Positions 24,679 to 33,784 of a stretch of DNA of 64,000 nucleotides are shown piece after piece (within the stretch, counting starts at the first letter, position 1; every line of letters begins with the position of its first letter). The stretch comes from Qiania dongpingensis (GTDB lineage: Bacteria; Bacillota; Clostridia; Lachnospirales; Lachnospiraceae): NCBI RefSeq assembly GCF_014337195.1, contig NZ_CP060634.1, positions 248,001 through 312,000 on the forward strand, given 5' to 3'. Below the pieces are notes generated by a model that made no database searches, had not been told where the DNA came from, and saw only the letters and a program-made list of their open reading frames with translations. A program made the position numbers and the translations under genes.

Positions 24679-27333
24679 CTACCACCTGTTCTTCAAATTG
24701 TTCTGCAGTCGGTATAAGGTATTCAGGGCATCGATCGGAGTCATCGTGACAAGCTCCAGGGATTCCAGCTCTTTCAGGATATCGTCATCCTTCACCGTAT
24801 CAAACAGGCTCATCTGTTTTAAATCGACCTCATCCAGCTTCGGGACCGGTTTCTTATGGGACGCCTGCCGGCCGGCATCGGCGATTTCTCTGGAACGGGC
24901 AGAGATATCGGCATCCGATAATTCTTCCACCAGCTCTTTGGCCCTCATGATCACCGGATCCGGCACTCCGGCGAGCTTGGCCACCTGAATTCCGTAGCTT
25001 TTATCTGCACCGCCTTTGACAATCTTCCGGAGGAATACGATATCGTCTCCCATTTCTTTCACTGCGATACAATAATTATTCACGCCGCTTATGGAGCCTT
25101 CCAGCTCTGTAAGCTCATGGTAATGGGTGGCAAACAGCGTCTTCGCCCCCAAAACCTTCGTATTGGATATGTATTCGATGACAGCCCAGGCAATACTCAG
25201 GCCGTCAAAGGTACTGGTCCCCCGGCCAATCTCATCCAAAATCAGAAGACTGTTTTTTGTCGCATTCCGGAGTATATTTGCCACCTCAGTCATCTCCACC
25301 ATGAAGGTGCTTTGGCCGCTGGCCAGGTCGTCGGAGGCTCCTACTCTCGTAAAAATCCTGTCACAAATGCCGATATTGGCAGCTTCCGCCGGAACAAAGC
25401 TTCCAATCTGCGCCATGAGACAGATGAGCGCCGTTTGTCTCATATAAGTGGATTTTCCGGCCATATTCGGCCCGGTGATGATGGATATCTGATTATTCCC
25501 GTTGTCGAGATACGTGTCGTTGGCAATGAAGAGGTCGTCGCGAAGCATCTGTTCCACCACAGGATGGCGGCCGTTTTTTATATCGATCAGACCCTTTTCA
25601 TTGATTTTTGGCCTCACGTAACCATTCCTGGTGGACACCACAGAAAGTGAGGTCAATACATCGATCCAGGCAATGCTGTGAGCCGCTTTTTGGATTCGGG
25701 CCACCTGCTCTGCTATGGTATTCCTCAGCGAACAGAACAAATCGTATTCCAGGATGAAAAGTTTGTCTTCCGCTCCCAGGATGATTTCTTCCAGTTTTTT
25801 CAGTTCATCCGTCGTAAAGCGTTCTGCGTTGGTGAGGGTCTGCTTTCTGACGTAGTCGTCAGGCACTTGGGACAGGAAGGAATTCGTCACCTCAAGATAA
25901 TAGCCGAATACTTTGTTGAACTTGACCCGGAGCGTTTTGATCCCCGTTCTTTCCCGCTCTTTTGTCTCCAGCTCAGCAAGCCACTTCTTGCCCTCCGTCT
26001 TTGCTTTCCGCAGACGGTCGGCCTCTTCGTTGAAGCCCTCCTGGATAATGCCGCCCTCCCGCACACCTATGGGAGGATCCTCCACGACCGCGCGTCCGAT
26101 CAGCTCCGCCAGATCTTCTAACGTATCCAGTTGTCCGCAGATATCCTTTGAAAGGGGCGCCGTCAGCTGTTCCATTAGATGTTTAATATGGGGAAGCATC
26201 TGCAGGGAATTCTTAAATGCGATCAGATCTCTTGGATTGGCTGTCTGATAGGAAATCCTTCCGATGAGCCGCTCCAGATCATAGATGGGATTCAGGTACT
26301 CGATCAGCTCCTCGCGGGTGATATATTCCCCATTCAGTTCTTCCACTGCATCCTGGCGTTTTGTGATCTCCGCCTTTTCTATAAGAGGCTGCTCAATGAA
26401 GCTCCTGAGCATTCTGGCGCCCATGGCAGTTCTGGTCTTGTCGAGCACCCATAAAAGAGAGCCTCTTTTCTGTTTCTCCCGCAGAGTCTCCAAAAGTTCC
26501 AGATTCCGTCTGGTGGAAGTATCGATCACCATATATTTTCCAGACCGGTAAGGCAAAAGCTTTGTAATGTGCCCCAATGAATTTTTCTGAGTATCTAAAA
26601 GATAAAGAAGTGCGGCTCCGGAAGCAATCAGACCAATTTTATAATCCTCCAGTCCAAGGCCTTCGAGGCGTTCCACATGAAAATGCCGTTTTAGAGTATC
26701 CTGACAGATATCCTCATCAAAATAATGATTATCCAGAGGAGAGATAATAAAATTCATGCGGTTCTTCATATCCTCCAGATCGACTCCTGACATATAAAAG
26801 GCTTCGTTGCATATAATCTCCGAAGGCATGTATTTATAGATCTCATCCAAAAGAGCACGAATCGCAGGCACTTCTGTGACCAGGAATTCACCGGTTGTCA
26901 CATCGCTTACGGCGATTCCAAAGGATTTTGCAAGATAGACAATGCACATCAGATAATTGTTTCTGGTCTCATCAAGAGCCTGGCTGCTCAAGATCGTACC
27001 GGGAGTCACGACCCGGATGACCTCCCGCTTGACCAGTCCCTTTGCAAGCCTGGGGTCCTCCATTTGTTCTGCAATGGCCACCTTATAGCCTTTTTGAACC
27101 AGCCGGTTCAGGTACGTATCTACTGCATGATAAGGGACTCCGCACATGGGAGCCCGTTCCGGCAGCCCGCAGTCCTTTCCTGTCAGTGTAATCTCAAGCT
27201 CTCTGGAAACCGTCTGTGCATCTTCAAAAAACATTTCATAAAAATCCCCCAGCCTGTAAAAAAGGATACAGTCAGGATACTGTTTTTTAGTTTCCAGATA
27301 ATGCTGCATCATTGGTGATAATTGTGCTGCCAC
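24679..27333 (-). CDS. mutS: DNA mismatch repair protein MutS
   Basis: 884-aa mismatch sensor. The mismatch-binding Phe-X-Glu is in FYRLGDFYEMFFEDA near residue 30. The ATPase carries the Walker A GPNMAGKSTYMRQ, then the motif ILDEIGRGTSTFDG and the ATHYHELTELE switch. The start codon is GTG at 27333, six bases after AGAGG. The C-terminal tail contains DLKQMSLFDTV, a beta-clamp-binding-like motif (QMSLF). Confidence 0.97.
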   Translation of the reverse strand: MAAQLSPMMQHYLETKKQYPDCILFYRLGDFYEMFFEDAQTVSRELEITLTGKDCGLPERAPMCGVPYHAVDTYLNRLVQKGYKVAIAEQMEDPRLAKGLVKREVIRVVTPGTILSSQALDETRNNYLMCIVYLAKSFGIAVSDVTTGEFLVTEVPAIRALLDEIYKYMPSEIICNEAFYMSGVDLEDMKNRMNFIISPLDNHYFDEDICQDTLKRHFHVERLEGLGLEDYKIGLIASGAALLYLLDTQKNSLGHITKLLPYRSGKYMVIDTSTRRNLELLETLREKQKRGSLLWVLDKTRTAMGARMLRSFIEQPLIEKAEITKRQDAVEELNGEYITREELIEYLNPIYDLERLIGRISYQTANPRDLIAFKNSLQMLPHIKHLMEQLTAPLSKDICGQLDTLEDLAELIGRAVVEDPPIGVREGGIIQEGFNEEADRLRKAKTEGKKWLAELETKERERTGIKTLRVKFNKVFGYYLEVTNSFLSQVPDDYVRKQTLTNAERFTTDELKKLEEIILGAEDKLFILEYDLFCSLRNTIAEQVARIQKAAHSIAWIDVLTSLSVVSTRNGYVRPKINEKGLIDIKNGRHPVVEQMLRDDLFIANDTYLDNGNNQISIITGPNMAGKSTYMRQTALICLMAQIGSFVPAEAANIGICDRIFTRVGASDDLASGQSTFMVEMTEVANILRNATKNSLLILDEIGRGTSTFDGLSIAWAVIEYISNTKVLGAKTLFATHYHELTELEGSISGVNNYCIAVKEMGDDIVFLRKIVKGGADKSYGIQVAKLAGVPDPVIMRAKELVEELSDADISARSREIADAGRQASHKKPVPKLDEVDLKQMSLFDTVKDDDILKELESLELVTMTPIDALNTLYRLQNNLKNRW

Positions 27334-27359
27334 GTTTTACCTCTCTATTCTGTGGACTT

Positions 27360-28328
27360 TCATGTCCCGTTATAATATGCGATCTTGTTGAAATTTGGAA
27401 ATTCCGCAAAAAAGTCCGCCAGAGTATGTCTCTCCTCGGAGGCTGGGTCATGAATCAGAAAATCTTCCGTATTCAGGTTCACACCGTCCCCGCTGTATCC
27501 CATGATCAGCACCCAGTGAGGACTTCCGTCATCCCGTTTGCATCCGATCAGTACAGGAATCTTCTGCTGCAGCTTTTCAAGGGCTGCAGAAAGATAATCT
27601 TTTTCGGAGATCTTCACATATGCTTTCGGAAAGCTCAAAAGGCCGTCATCATTATAAAACAGCCGTTCTTCCATCATATCAGGTGTCGTCACATGGCCCT
27701 CCAGGTACGAATAAGCCATTGCCAGGCAGGTGGTGGTACAGCCGGCGGTTGCAATCGTCTCATAGCTGCCTCCCAGTGAAACGTTTGCCCACCGTCCGTC
27801 GTACTGCTTAAAATCAGCGACGCCAAGATAAATACGAGCGTCCTTTGGTTCTGTATCGGAAAGCTCTTTCCTGGTACAGTATCCTTCTATGAGTTCATCG
27901 GAGTGCGCTTTCTTAAATAAGACCCTGACATAGCCGGAATCTTCCTTCCAGTACGCCTGCACTTCATCCCCGTAAGCAATCTGGCCAAGCAGCTCTCCCC
28001 TCTTTGAGGGAGCGCTCCTGATATTCAGAAGGCCAAAATAACCGGAATACATGATGTCCCCGCTCTTCATCCGTTCATAAGACAATTTCTGGACAGAGCC
28101 ATTCCCTTTCGCGGAAGCTTCCGGTGAACTCCCTGACCGGTCAAAGACCTTAACGCTTTTCCCCGCGGCCGGCGCTACCTTCGCAAACTGTATTTTAAAT
28201 TCATTCTGCCAGCTTGTCCCAAAGGATGCCAACGCTCCATAGCAGAAAAAACCCACGGCAAAGGCTGCCAGCAGGACTTCCCACACTCTTTTTTCCTTTT
28301 TCAGACAAAAACAAATCCACTTTTTCAT
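27360..28328 (-). CDS. Exported C39-like cysteine peptidase with SH3-like domain
   Basis: 322-aa protein from the start at 28328, which has AGGAGG six bases upstream. An uncleaved signal or membrane anchor is near residues 14-35. An SH3-like region (about 85-155; LLNIRSAPSKRGELLGQIAYGDEV) precedes a papain-fold domain of the C39-like type. Catalytic residues are visible: Gln in DFKQYDGRW, Cys in ATAGCTTTCLAMAY, His in SPHWVLIMGY and Asp in IHDPASEE. The likely action is on peptides or wall at the cell surface; the substrate is unknown. It is odd to find it between miaB and mutS, with short gaps on both sides. Confidence 0.82.
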   Translation of the reverse strand: MKKWICFCLKKEKRVWEVLLAAFAVGFFCYGALASFGTSWQNEFKIQFAKVAPAAGKSVKVFDRSGSSPEASAKGNGSVQKLSYERMKSGDIMYSGYFGLLNIRSAPSKRGELLGQIAYGDEVQAYWKEDSGYVRVLFKKAHSDELIEGYCTRKELSDTEPKDARIYLGVADFKQYDGRWANVSLGGSYETIATAGCTTTCLAMAYSYLEGHVTTPDMMEERLFYNDDGLLSFPKAYVKISEKDYLSAALEKLQQKIPVLIGCKRDDGSPHWVLIMGYSGDGVNLNTEDFLIHDPASEERHTLADFFAEFPNFNKIAYYNGT

Positions 28329-28344
28329 ACCCCTACCTCCATAT

Positions 28345-29784
28345 TTAAGGGAGGCGCGTCCCCATATAATAGAATCCTCTGGATTCTTCAAGCTTCACCG
28401 GAATGATTCTTCCGATATCAGAAGCCTCGCCCGGAAAGTGTACCATTATATTATTGCTCAAACGGCCGGTAACCATACCGGGATTATGGTCATCCAGCCC
28501 TTCCACAAGGGCAGGCATGACTTTCCCCACATCTTTTCCGCTCACTTCGGCGGAAATCCTCTGTACTTCTTTTAAGAGCCGGTCAAACCGGTCCTTCATG
28601 ATTTCTTCCGGCACCTGATTTTCCATGGCGGCCGCGGGTGTGCCTGTCCGCTTAGAATAGAGGAAAGTAAAGGCACTGTCATATCTCACTTTGCGGACTA
28701 CGTCCAAAGTTTCCTGGAAATCATCTTCCGTCTCGCCAGGAAACCCTACGATGATATCCGTAGTCAGAGAAATGTCCGGAATTTCTGTCTTTATTTTTTC
28801 TGCCAGGGCCAGATACTGCTCTTTCCCATAAACCCGGTTCATCTGAGAAAGTATTCTGGAGCTTCCTGACTGGAGAGGAAGATGCAGATGGCGGCAGACC
28901 TTCGGGCAGTCTCTCATCACTCTTATCAATTCATCCGACAGATCCTTTGGATGAGACGTCATAAAACGGATGCGTTCAAGGCCCTCCACATCGGCTACCC
29001 TTTTTAAAAGTTCTGCAAAGCTCATTGGCGGATTCAGGGTCTTTCCATAGGAATTGACATTTTGTCCGAGCAGCATCACTTCCACTACGCCGTCTTTTAC
29101 CAGATTCTTTACTTCATCCACGATATCTTCCGGACTCCGGCTGCGTTCCCTCCCTCTGACATACGGTACGATACAGTAACTGCAGAAATTATTGCAGCCG
29201 TACATGATATTCACCCCGGATTTAAAGGAATACTTCCGTTCAGCAGGAAGCTTTTCCACAATTTCATCCGTTCCGTCCCATATGTCAACTATCATATGCC
29301 GTTCTGTCATCTGCCGGTAAAGAAGCTCTGCCAGCTTGAAGATATTATGGGTTCCAAATATAAGGTCTACGAATCGATAGCTTTTCTTTATTTTTTCCAC
29401 CACTGACGGTTCCTGCATCATGCAGCCACAGAGGGCAATGATCATATCCGGATTTTTCTGTTTCAGGCTGTTCAGATAACCCAGGCGTCCATATACCCGC
29501 TGGTTGGCGTTGTCTCTGACCGTACAGGTATTATAGATCACAAAATCTGAAGCTTCCTTCTCCGATGGGGTGAATCCGGCTTCCTCCAAAATACCAAGAA
29601 GCTTTTCCGAATCCTTTGCATTCATCTGACACCCGAAGGTCGTCACATTGGCATAGAAAGGCCTTCCCAATCGATTGGATCTCTCCGTTACGATATCACG
29701 GAGCTTCTGCATGAAATAGTGCTGCCGCTCCGGCTCACCGGCCGGCGCCTGCTCTATTATCTTGACATATATTGTTTTATCCAC
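28345..29784 (-). CDS. miaB: tRNA-2-methylthio-N6-dimethylallyladenosine synthase
   Basis: Radical-SAM methylthiotransferase acting on i6A37 of tRNA. The 479-aa protein has an N-terminal UPF0004 domain with cysteines in FGCQMNAKDSE, NTCTVRDNA and CGCMMQ, a radical-SAM cluster in YGCNNFCSYCIVPYVRG, and a C-terminal TRAM domain. The start is GTG at 29784; the next Met is about 25 codons in. It is first in a unit running through the C39-like gene, mutS, mutL, miaA and probably the PLP lyase. Confidence 0.96.
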   Translation of the reverse strand: MDKTIYVKIIEQAPAGEPERQHYFMQKLRDIVTERSNRLGRPFYANVTTFGCQMNAKDSEKLLGILEEAGFTPSEKEASDFVIYNTCTVRDNANQRVYGRLGYLNSLKQKNPDMIIALCGCMMQEPSVVEKIKKSYRFVDLIFGTHNIFKLAELLYRQMTERHMIVDIWDGTDEIVEKLPAERKYSFKSGVNIMYGCNNFCSYCIVPYVRGRERSRSPEDIVDEVKNLVKDGVVEVMLLGQNVNSYGKTLNPPMSFAELLKRVADVEGLERIRFMTSHPKDLSDELIRVMRDCPKVCRHLHLPLQSGSSRILSQMNRVYGKEQYLALAEKIKTEIPDISLTTDIIVGFPGETEDDFQETLDVVRKVRYDSAFTFLYSKRTGTPAAAMENQVPEEIMKDRFDRLLKEVQRISAEVSGKDVGKVMPALVEGLDDHNPGMVTGRLSNNIMVHFPGEASDIGRIIPVKLEESRGFYYMGTRLP

Positions 29785-29814
29785 GGTCCTTTATCCCTTC
29801 TCTTAATCCTTTCT

Positions 29815-29843
29815 ATTATAGCCGACGCTTTTTAAAAAATCAA
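29815..29843 (-). promoter_or_regulatory. Sigma-A promoter of the miaB-mutS-mutL-miaA unit
   Basis: On the minus strand TTGATT (29843-29838), a 17-base spacer and a perfect TATAAT (29820-29815), about 30 bases before the GTG start of miaB. Confidence 0.82.
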
Positions 29844-29864
29844 TAAAAGTCTGCCTGTACGCAT

Positions 29865-29899
29865 ATGAGAAAGAAAGAGACAGGTTTTTCCTGTCTCTT
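29865..29899 (-). terminator. Terminator downstream of proA
   Basis: On the minus strand a 10-bp perfect stem AAGAGACAGG with CCTGTCTCTT and a 5-base loop, then TTCTTTCTC. It lies 9 bases past the proA stop and separates proA from the miaB promoter. Confidence 0.8.
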
Positions 29900-29907
29900 C
29901 TACCCGC

Positions 29908-31155
29908 TCAGGGGCGGACCTGCCCGTTTCCATATATGATGTATTTAGTCGTTGTCAGCGCCTTAAGCCCCATCGGTCCTCTGGCATGGAGCTTCTGCGT
30001 GCTGATACCAATCTCCGCTCCGAAGCCGAACTCAAAACCGTCGGTAAACCGGGTGGAGGCGTTTACATATACGGCGGCGGCGTCCACCTCGTCCAGGAAC
30101 CTCTGGGCATTTGCATAATCTTTTGTGATGATTGCTTCCGAATGCTTCGTGTTATAACGGTTGATGTGGGCAATTGCCTCTCCTACAGAGCCGACTGTCT
30201 TGGCGGATAAAATATAATCCAGATATTCGGTTCCCCAGTCCTCCTCTGAAGCCCTGACCGCACCCGGAAGCAGCCTGCAGACCGTTTCATCCCCGCGGAT
30301 TTCCACCTGCTTTTCTGAAAGCTTTTTCGCGAGGGCAGGCATCAGCCTGTCTGCAATGCCTTTGTGGATTACCAGGGACTCACAGGCATTGCACACACCG
30401 ATCCTCTGAGTCTTGGCATTGAAGATGATGGATACCGCCATATCAATATCCGCACTTTCATCCACAAATATATGGCAATTGCCTGTTCCTGTCTCTATTA
30501 CGGGTACCGTACTGTTTTCCACCACCGTGCGGATGAGTCCGGCGCCCCCTCTGGGTATCAGGACATCAACGTAGCCGTTCATACGCATAAGGGCCTTAGC
30601 AGCCTCCCGGTCCGTGCTCTCCAGAAGCTGGATGGAATCCTCCGGAAGCCCGCATCCGGCCAGTGCCTCTCTTAAGCAGGATGCGATCGCCTTGTTGGAA
30701 TTCAAAGCGTCGCTCCCTCCCTTTAAGATCACAGCGTTTCCGGCTTTAAAGCAGAGCCCGAACGCGTCAGCCGTTACATTGGGACGAGATTCGTATATGA
30801 TTCCAATCACGCCGATTGGCACTCTTTTTTCCCCTATCGCAAGTCCATTCGGCCTCTTTTTCATGGAAAGGACTTCTCCCACCGGATCATCCAGGGATAC
30901 GATCTGGCGCAGGCCCTCGGCCATGGCTTCTATCCGGGCTTCGGTCAGCATAAGCCGGTCCAGGAGTCCCTGATGCATCCCCTTTTTCCTTCCCGCTTCC
31001 ATGTCCATCTCATTGGCTTTTAATATGGACTTTGCATTGGCAGTCAGTGCATCAGCCGCCGCAGACAGGCCTCTGTTTTTTTCAGTTATCCCTAAGCTGC
31101 CCAACAGAGACGCAGCCGTCCTGGCCCGTTCTCCCATCCTGATCAATTCTTTCAT
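29908..31155 (-). CDS. proA: Gamma-glutamyl phosphate reductase
   Basis: Second step of proline synthesis: NADPH-dependent reduction of gamma-glutamyl phosphate. 415 aa from the ATG at 31155, which has AGGAGG nearby; the frame opens further up at 31176 without a site. The catalytic Cys is in [14 protein letters not shown], with the aldehyde-dehydrogenase-like [15 protein letters not shown] and [19 protein letters not shown]. proB is in the same gene run but separated by three other genes. Confidence 0.97.
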   Translation of the reverse strand: MKELIRMGERARTAASLLGSLGITEKNRGLSAAADALTANAKSILKANEMDMEAGRKKGMHQGLLDRLMLTEARIEAMAEGLRQIVSLDDPVGEVLSMKKRPNGLAIGEKRVPIGVIGIIYESRPNVTADAFGLCFKAGNAVILKGGSDALNSNKAIASCLREALAGCGLPEDSIQLLESTDREAAKALMRMNGYVDVLIPRGGAGLIRTVVENSTVPVIETGTGNCHIFVDESADIDMAVSIIFNAKTQRIGVCNACESLVIHKGIADRLMPALAKKLSEKQVEIRGDETVCRLLPGAVRASEEDWGTEYLDYILSAKTVGSVGEAIAHINRYNTKHSEAIITKDYANAQRFLDEVDAAAVYVNASTRFTDGFEFGFGAEIGISTQKLHARGPMGLKALTTTKYIIYGNGQVRP

Positions 31156-31189
31156 TTTTAATCCTCCTGAGTGCAAAACGGCTCTCCGC

Positions 31190-31744
31190 TCACTTCCTGC
31201 TGATTCCTGCCTCCGTCACAAGAACGGCGGGACAGATATCGAAAGTCTCATGGGGAACCTGATCAAATACCTGACATTCATAGGCTACCGCCACTTTTGT
31301 CAGCTTTGGGAACCGCTCCAGATACCGGTCATAATAGCCGCCCCCATATCCCACGCGATGATGTTCTCTGTCGAAAGCCACCCCCGGCATCAGAAAAAAG
31401 GCATCCTCCTCTGCCGCCATGGTAAGCCCGGCCTTCGGCTCCAGGATTCCGAGGCAGCCTGGCTCCAGATCCTCCCTGGACGTGATATAATAAAAGTCCA
31501 TGGAATCCCCGTCCACTCTGGGGGCCGCGACCCGTTTACCTTCCGCCATGGCATTTTTCATGATATCCCAGGTCCTGACTTCATGGTTGAAATCCACATA
31601 GCAGTACAGGCTTCGGGCTTCTTTATATTCCGGCATAGACAGGATCTGCCCGCAGATTTTCCTGCTCTTCTCTTCCTCTTCCCTAAGAAGCATGGCTTTT
31701 CTGCTTTCATTGGCCATTTTCCTGATCTCTTTTTTTGTCATCAT
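31190..31744 (-). CDS. 5-formyltetrahydrofolate cyclo-ligase
   Basis: 184-aa enzyme that converts 5-formyl-THF to 5,10-methenyl-THF using ATP. The family signature [21 protein letters not shown] is clear near residue 125. The first ATG overlaps the DUF896 stop as ATGA; a second ATG follows immediately and either could be used. Homologs include YqgN of Bacillus and YgfA of E. coli. Confidence 0.92.
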   Translation of the reverse strand: MMTKKEIRKMANESRKAMLLREEEEKSRKICGQILSMPEYKEARSLYCYVDFNHEVRTWDIMKNAMAEGKRVAAPRVDGDSMDFYYITSREDLEPGCLGILEPKAGLTMAAEEDAFFLMPGVAFDREHHRVGYGGGYYDRYLERFPKLTKVAVAYECQVFDQVPHETFDICPAVLVTEAGISRK

Positions 31745-31968
31745 TGTCTTTTCCTGTCCTTCGCTTCTTTGACCTTTTTAAGCTCCGTCACACTGCCGTC
31801 CGGCTCCAGAATGCTTACATTATTCAGAGTTCCCTTCAAATTCATGCGGATCGCCTGAATATAAGCTTCACGAAGGGCCGCCTGTTCCCTTTTTTCTTCT
31901 GGGGTAAGTCCTTCTTTTTTCGATTTATGATAAAGCTCGTTGATTCTTTGAATTTCTTTTTCCGTCAT
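31741..31968 (-). CDS. DUF896 (YnzC-like) small protein
   Basis: 75-aa DUF896 protein. The opening KEIQRINELYHKSKKEGLTP, then EEKREQAALREAYIQ and NLKGTLNNVSIL are typical. The family is a short helical hairpin of unknown role. A GGAGAG site lies between the patatin stop and this start, and the gene is coupled to the next one. Confidence 0.9.
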   Translation of the reverse strand: MTEKEIQRINELYHKSKKEGLTPEEKREQAALREAYIQAIRMNLKGTLNNVSILEPDGSVTELKKVKEAKDRKRQ

Positions 31969-31977
31969 AAACTCTCC

Positions 31978-32829
31978 TTATCTGTCCAAATATGAGAGAA
32001 GCTCTTCATATCTGGACTCCATCAAATCATAACCGTGCCGGTAAAAGCTTTCCAGCACCTCTGGATCCTGCTCCGTCCTGGATACGGCAGGCTCAAACGG
32101 TCTCAGCACAAAAATATGCCCATCCTTTTCCAGCCGTTCAATCAGTTCCATTGTTCGGTTATACATTACCGGACGCCTGCAGATTGTCTTTACCAGCTCC
32201 GGATATTCCTTGTAAACAGAATGATAGATCACGGCAGCTTTATGGGACAGCTTTTTTCGATAGCCTGCGTTCCTGGTGAGGACTACCACACATTTTTTAT
32301 AGCCTTCCCTCAGGGCCCTGGCAACAGGTACCGAATCGGACAGACCGCCGTCCAGATAGGGAACTCCGTCGATTTCTACCATAGGGGTGACTACCGGCAT
32401 GCTGCAGGAAGCACGGCAGATGGTGAACAGACGGTCTTCATCTTCCCGGTCATCCAGATATTCCGTTTTTCCGGTCAGGCAGTTGGTCACAGCCATCTCA
32501 CAGCGCAGGGCTGATTCCTGATAGGTCTTAAAATCAAATGGAAACAGCTCCTTAGGATATCGATCAAATATCATATCCATATCAAACAGGCTTTTTGTTT
32601 TTAATGCCTTCTTTAAATTCATGTAGCCGTTTTTTTTATCGCGGGGAATCATACAGTCTTTCGTCCTTCCAATCTGTCGGGACAGATAATCCACCGCATT
32701 GCAGGCTCCTGCGGAAACGCCGATCACATAGGGGATATATAATTCTTTCTCCATCAGGAAATCCAGGACCCCAGCGGAAAAAACTCCGCGGGTAGCTCCG
32801 CCCTCCAGAACAAGACTTGCTTTCTTCAT
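31978..32829 (-). CDS. Patatin-like phospholipase family protein
   Basis: 283-aa patatin-fold serine hydrolase. The oxyanion-hole loop GGATRGVFSAGVLD, the nucleophile elbow GVSAGACNAV (Ser near residue 40) and the catalytic-dyad Asp in YLDGGLSDSVPV are all present, so it should be active on acyl esters. It has no signal peptide and is probably cytoplasmic (YchK/RssA-like). It sits 45 bases after proB; the physiological substrate is unknown. Confidence 0.87.
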   Translation of the reverse strand: MKKASLVLEGGATRGVFSAGVLDFLMEKELYIPYVIGVSAGACNAVDYLSRQIGRTKDCMIPRDKKNGYMNLKKALKTKSLFDMDMIFDRYPKELFPFDFKTYQESALRCEMAVTNCLTGKTEYLDDREDEDRLFTICRASCSMPVVTPMVEIDGVPYLDGGLSDSVPVARALREGYKKCVVVLTRNAGYRKKLSHKAAVIYHSVYKEYPELVKTICRRPVMYNRTMELIERLEKDGHIFVLRPFEPAVSRTEQDPEVLESFYRHGYDLMESRYEELLSYLDR

Positions 32830-32874
32830 ATTGTGTCCACTCCTTCCTGTCCGTGCACCGCCCCATAAGATGTC

Positions 32875-33717
32875 TCAGTATGCAGTCAGATATTCGATCA
32901 GATCAAAGTCCTTGTTTTTATGGGCCAGGAACAGTGTGCCGACCTGTTCTCCGTCCAGGACCCGGTATATATTCTCCACATCTTCTCCGTTGGTGATCAC
33001 CATATCGATCCCGGCGTCGGTGGCCATCCGGGCCGCCACGATCTTTGCAGACATCCCGCCGGTTCCCACGGTGCTCCCGGTGGTCTCCTTTCCCATTTCC
33101 TGCAGATCATCGGTAATCTCTTCCACCTCCCGAATAAATTCTGCCTCCGGGTCACGCTTCGGATCATCCTCATAAAGACCGTCAATATCGGAAAGAAGTA
33201 TCAGCAGATCTGCATGTATCACCGCCGCCACAATGGCAGACAGCCGGTCATTATCTCCGAATTCAATCTCATGGGTGGCGACGGTATCATTTTCATTGAC
33301 AATGGGAATCACTCCCATTTTGAACAGCTCATCAAAGGTATTTCTGGCATTCCTTCTGGAATTGTCATTGAGCATGGTCGTCTTTGTCATCAGGATTTGG
33401 GCGACCACCTGATTATACTCCGAAAAAATCTTCTGATAGGTCATCATTAATTTTGCCTGACCCACTGCAGCCAGCGCCTGTTTGACCGGCAGATCATCCG
33501 GACGCTCCATGTATCCCATGGTTTTTCTGCCTACCGCTCCGGCGCCGGAGCTCACCAGCACGACCTCCATCCCCTGATTTCTCAGATCGCAGAGCACCCT
33601 CGCCAGCTTTTCCACCTTATTTAAATTCAGATATCCCGTATATTTATGGGTGAGCGAGGAAGAACCGATTTTTACGACGATCCGGTTCTTTCCTGAAAGC
33701 CTTGTTTTTCTGTCCAT
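32875..33717 (-). CDS. proB: Glutamate 5-kinase without PUA domain
   Basis: First step of proline synthesis. The amino-acid-kinase fold is visible (VVKIGSSSLTHK, VVLVSSGAGAVGR, IPIVNENDTVAT, GTGGMSAKIVAARMATDAGID). At 280 aa it ends after the kinase domain and lacks the C-terminal PUA domain of E. coli ProB, a short form known in other bacteria. The ATG follows AGAGGAT. Confidence 0.95.
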   Translation of the reverse strand: MDRKTRLSGKNRIVVKIGSSSLTHKYTGYLNLNKVEKLARVLCDLRNQGMEVVLVSSGAGAVGRKTMGYMERPDDLPVKQALAAVGQAKLMMTYQKIFSEYNQVVAQILMTKTTMLNDNSRRNARNTFDELFKMGVIPIVNENDTVATHEIEFGDNDRLSAIVAAVIHADLLILLSDIDGLYEDDPKRDPEAEFIREVEEITDDLQEMGKETTGSTVGTGGMSAKIVAARMATDAGIDMVITNGEDVENIYRVLDGEQVGTLFLAHKNKDFDLIEYLTAY

Positions 33718-33784
33718 ATGTATCCTCTCTAATCTTCTTTTTCTCTTCTCGACACCGTTATTCTAGCAGATTTGGCATTCAGAA

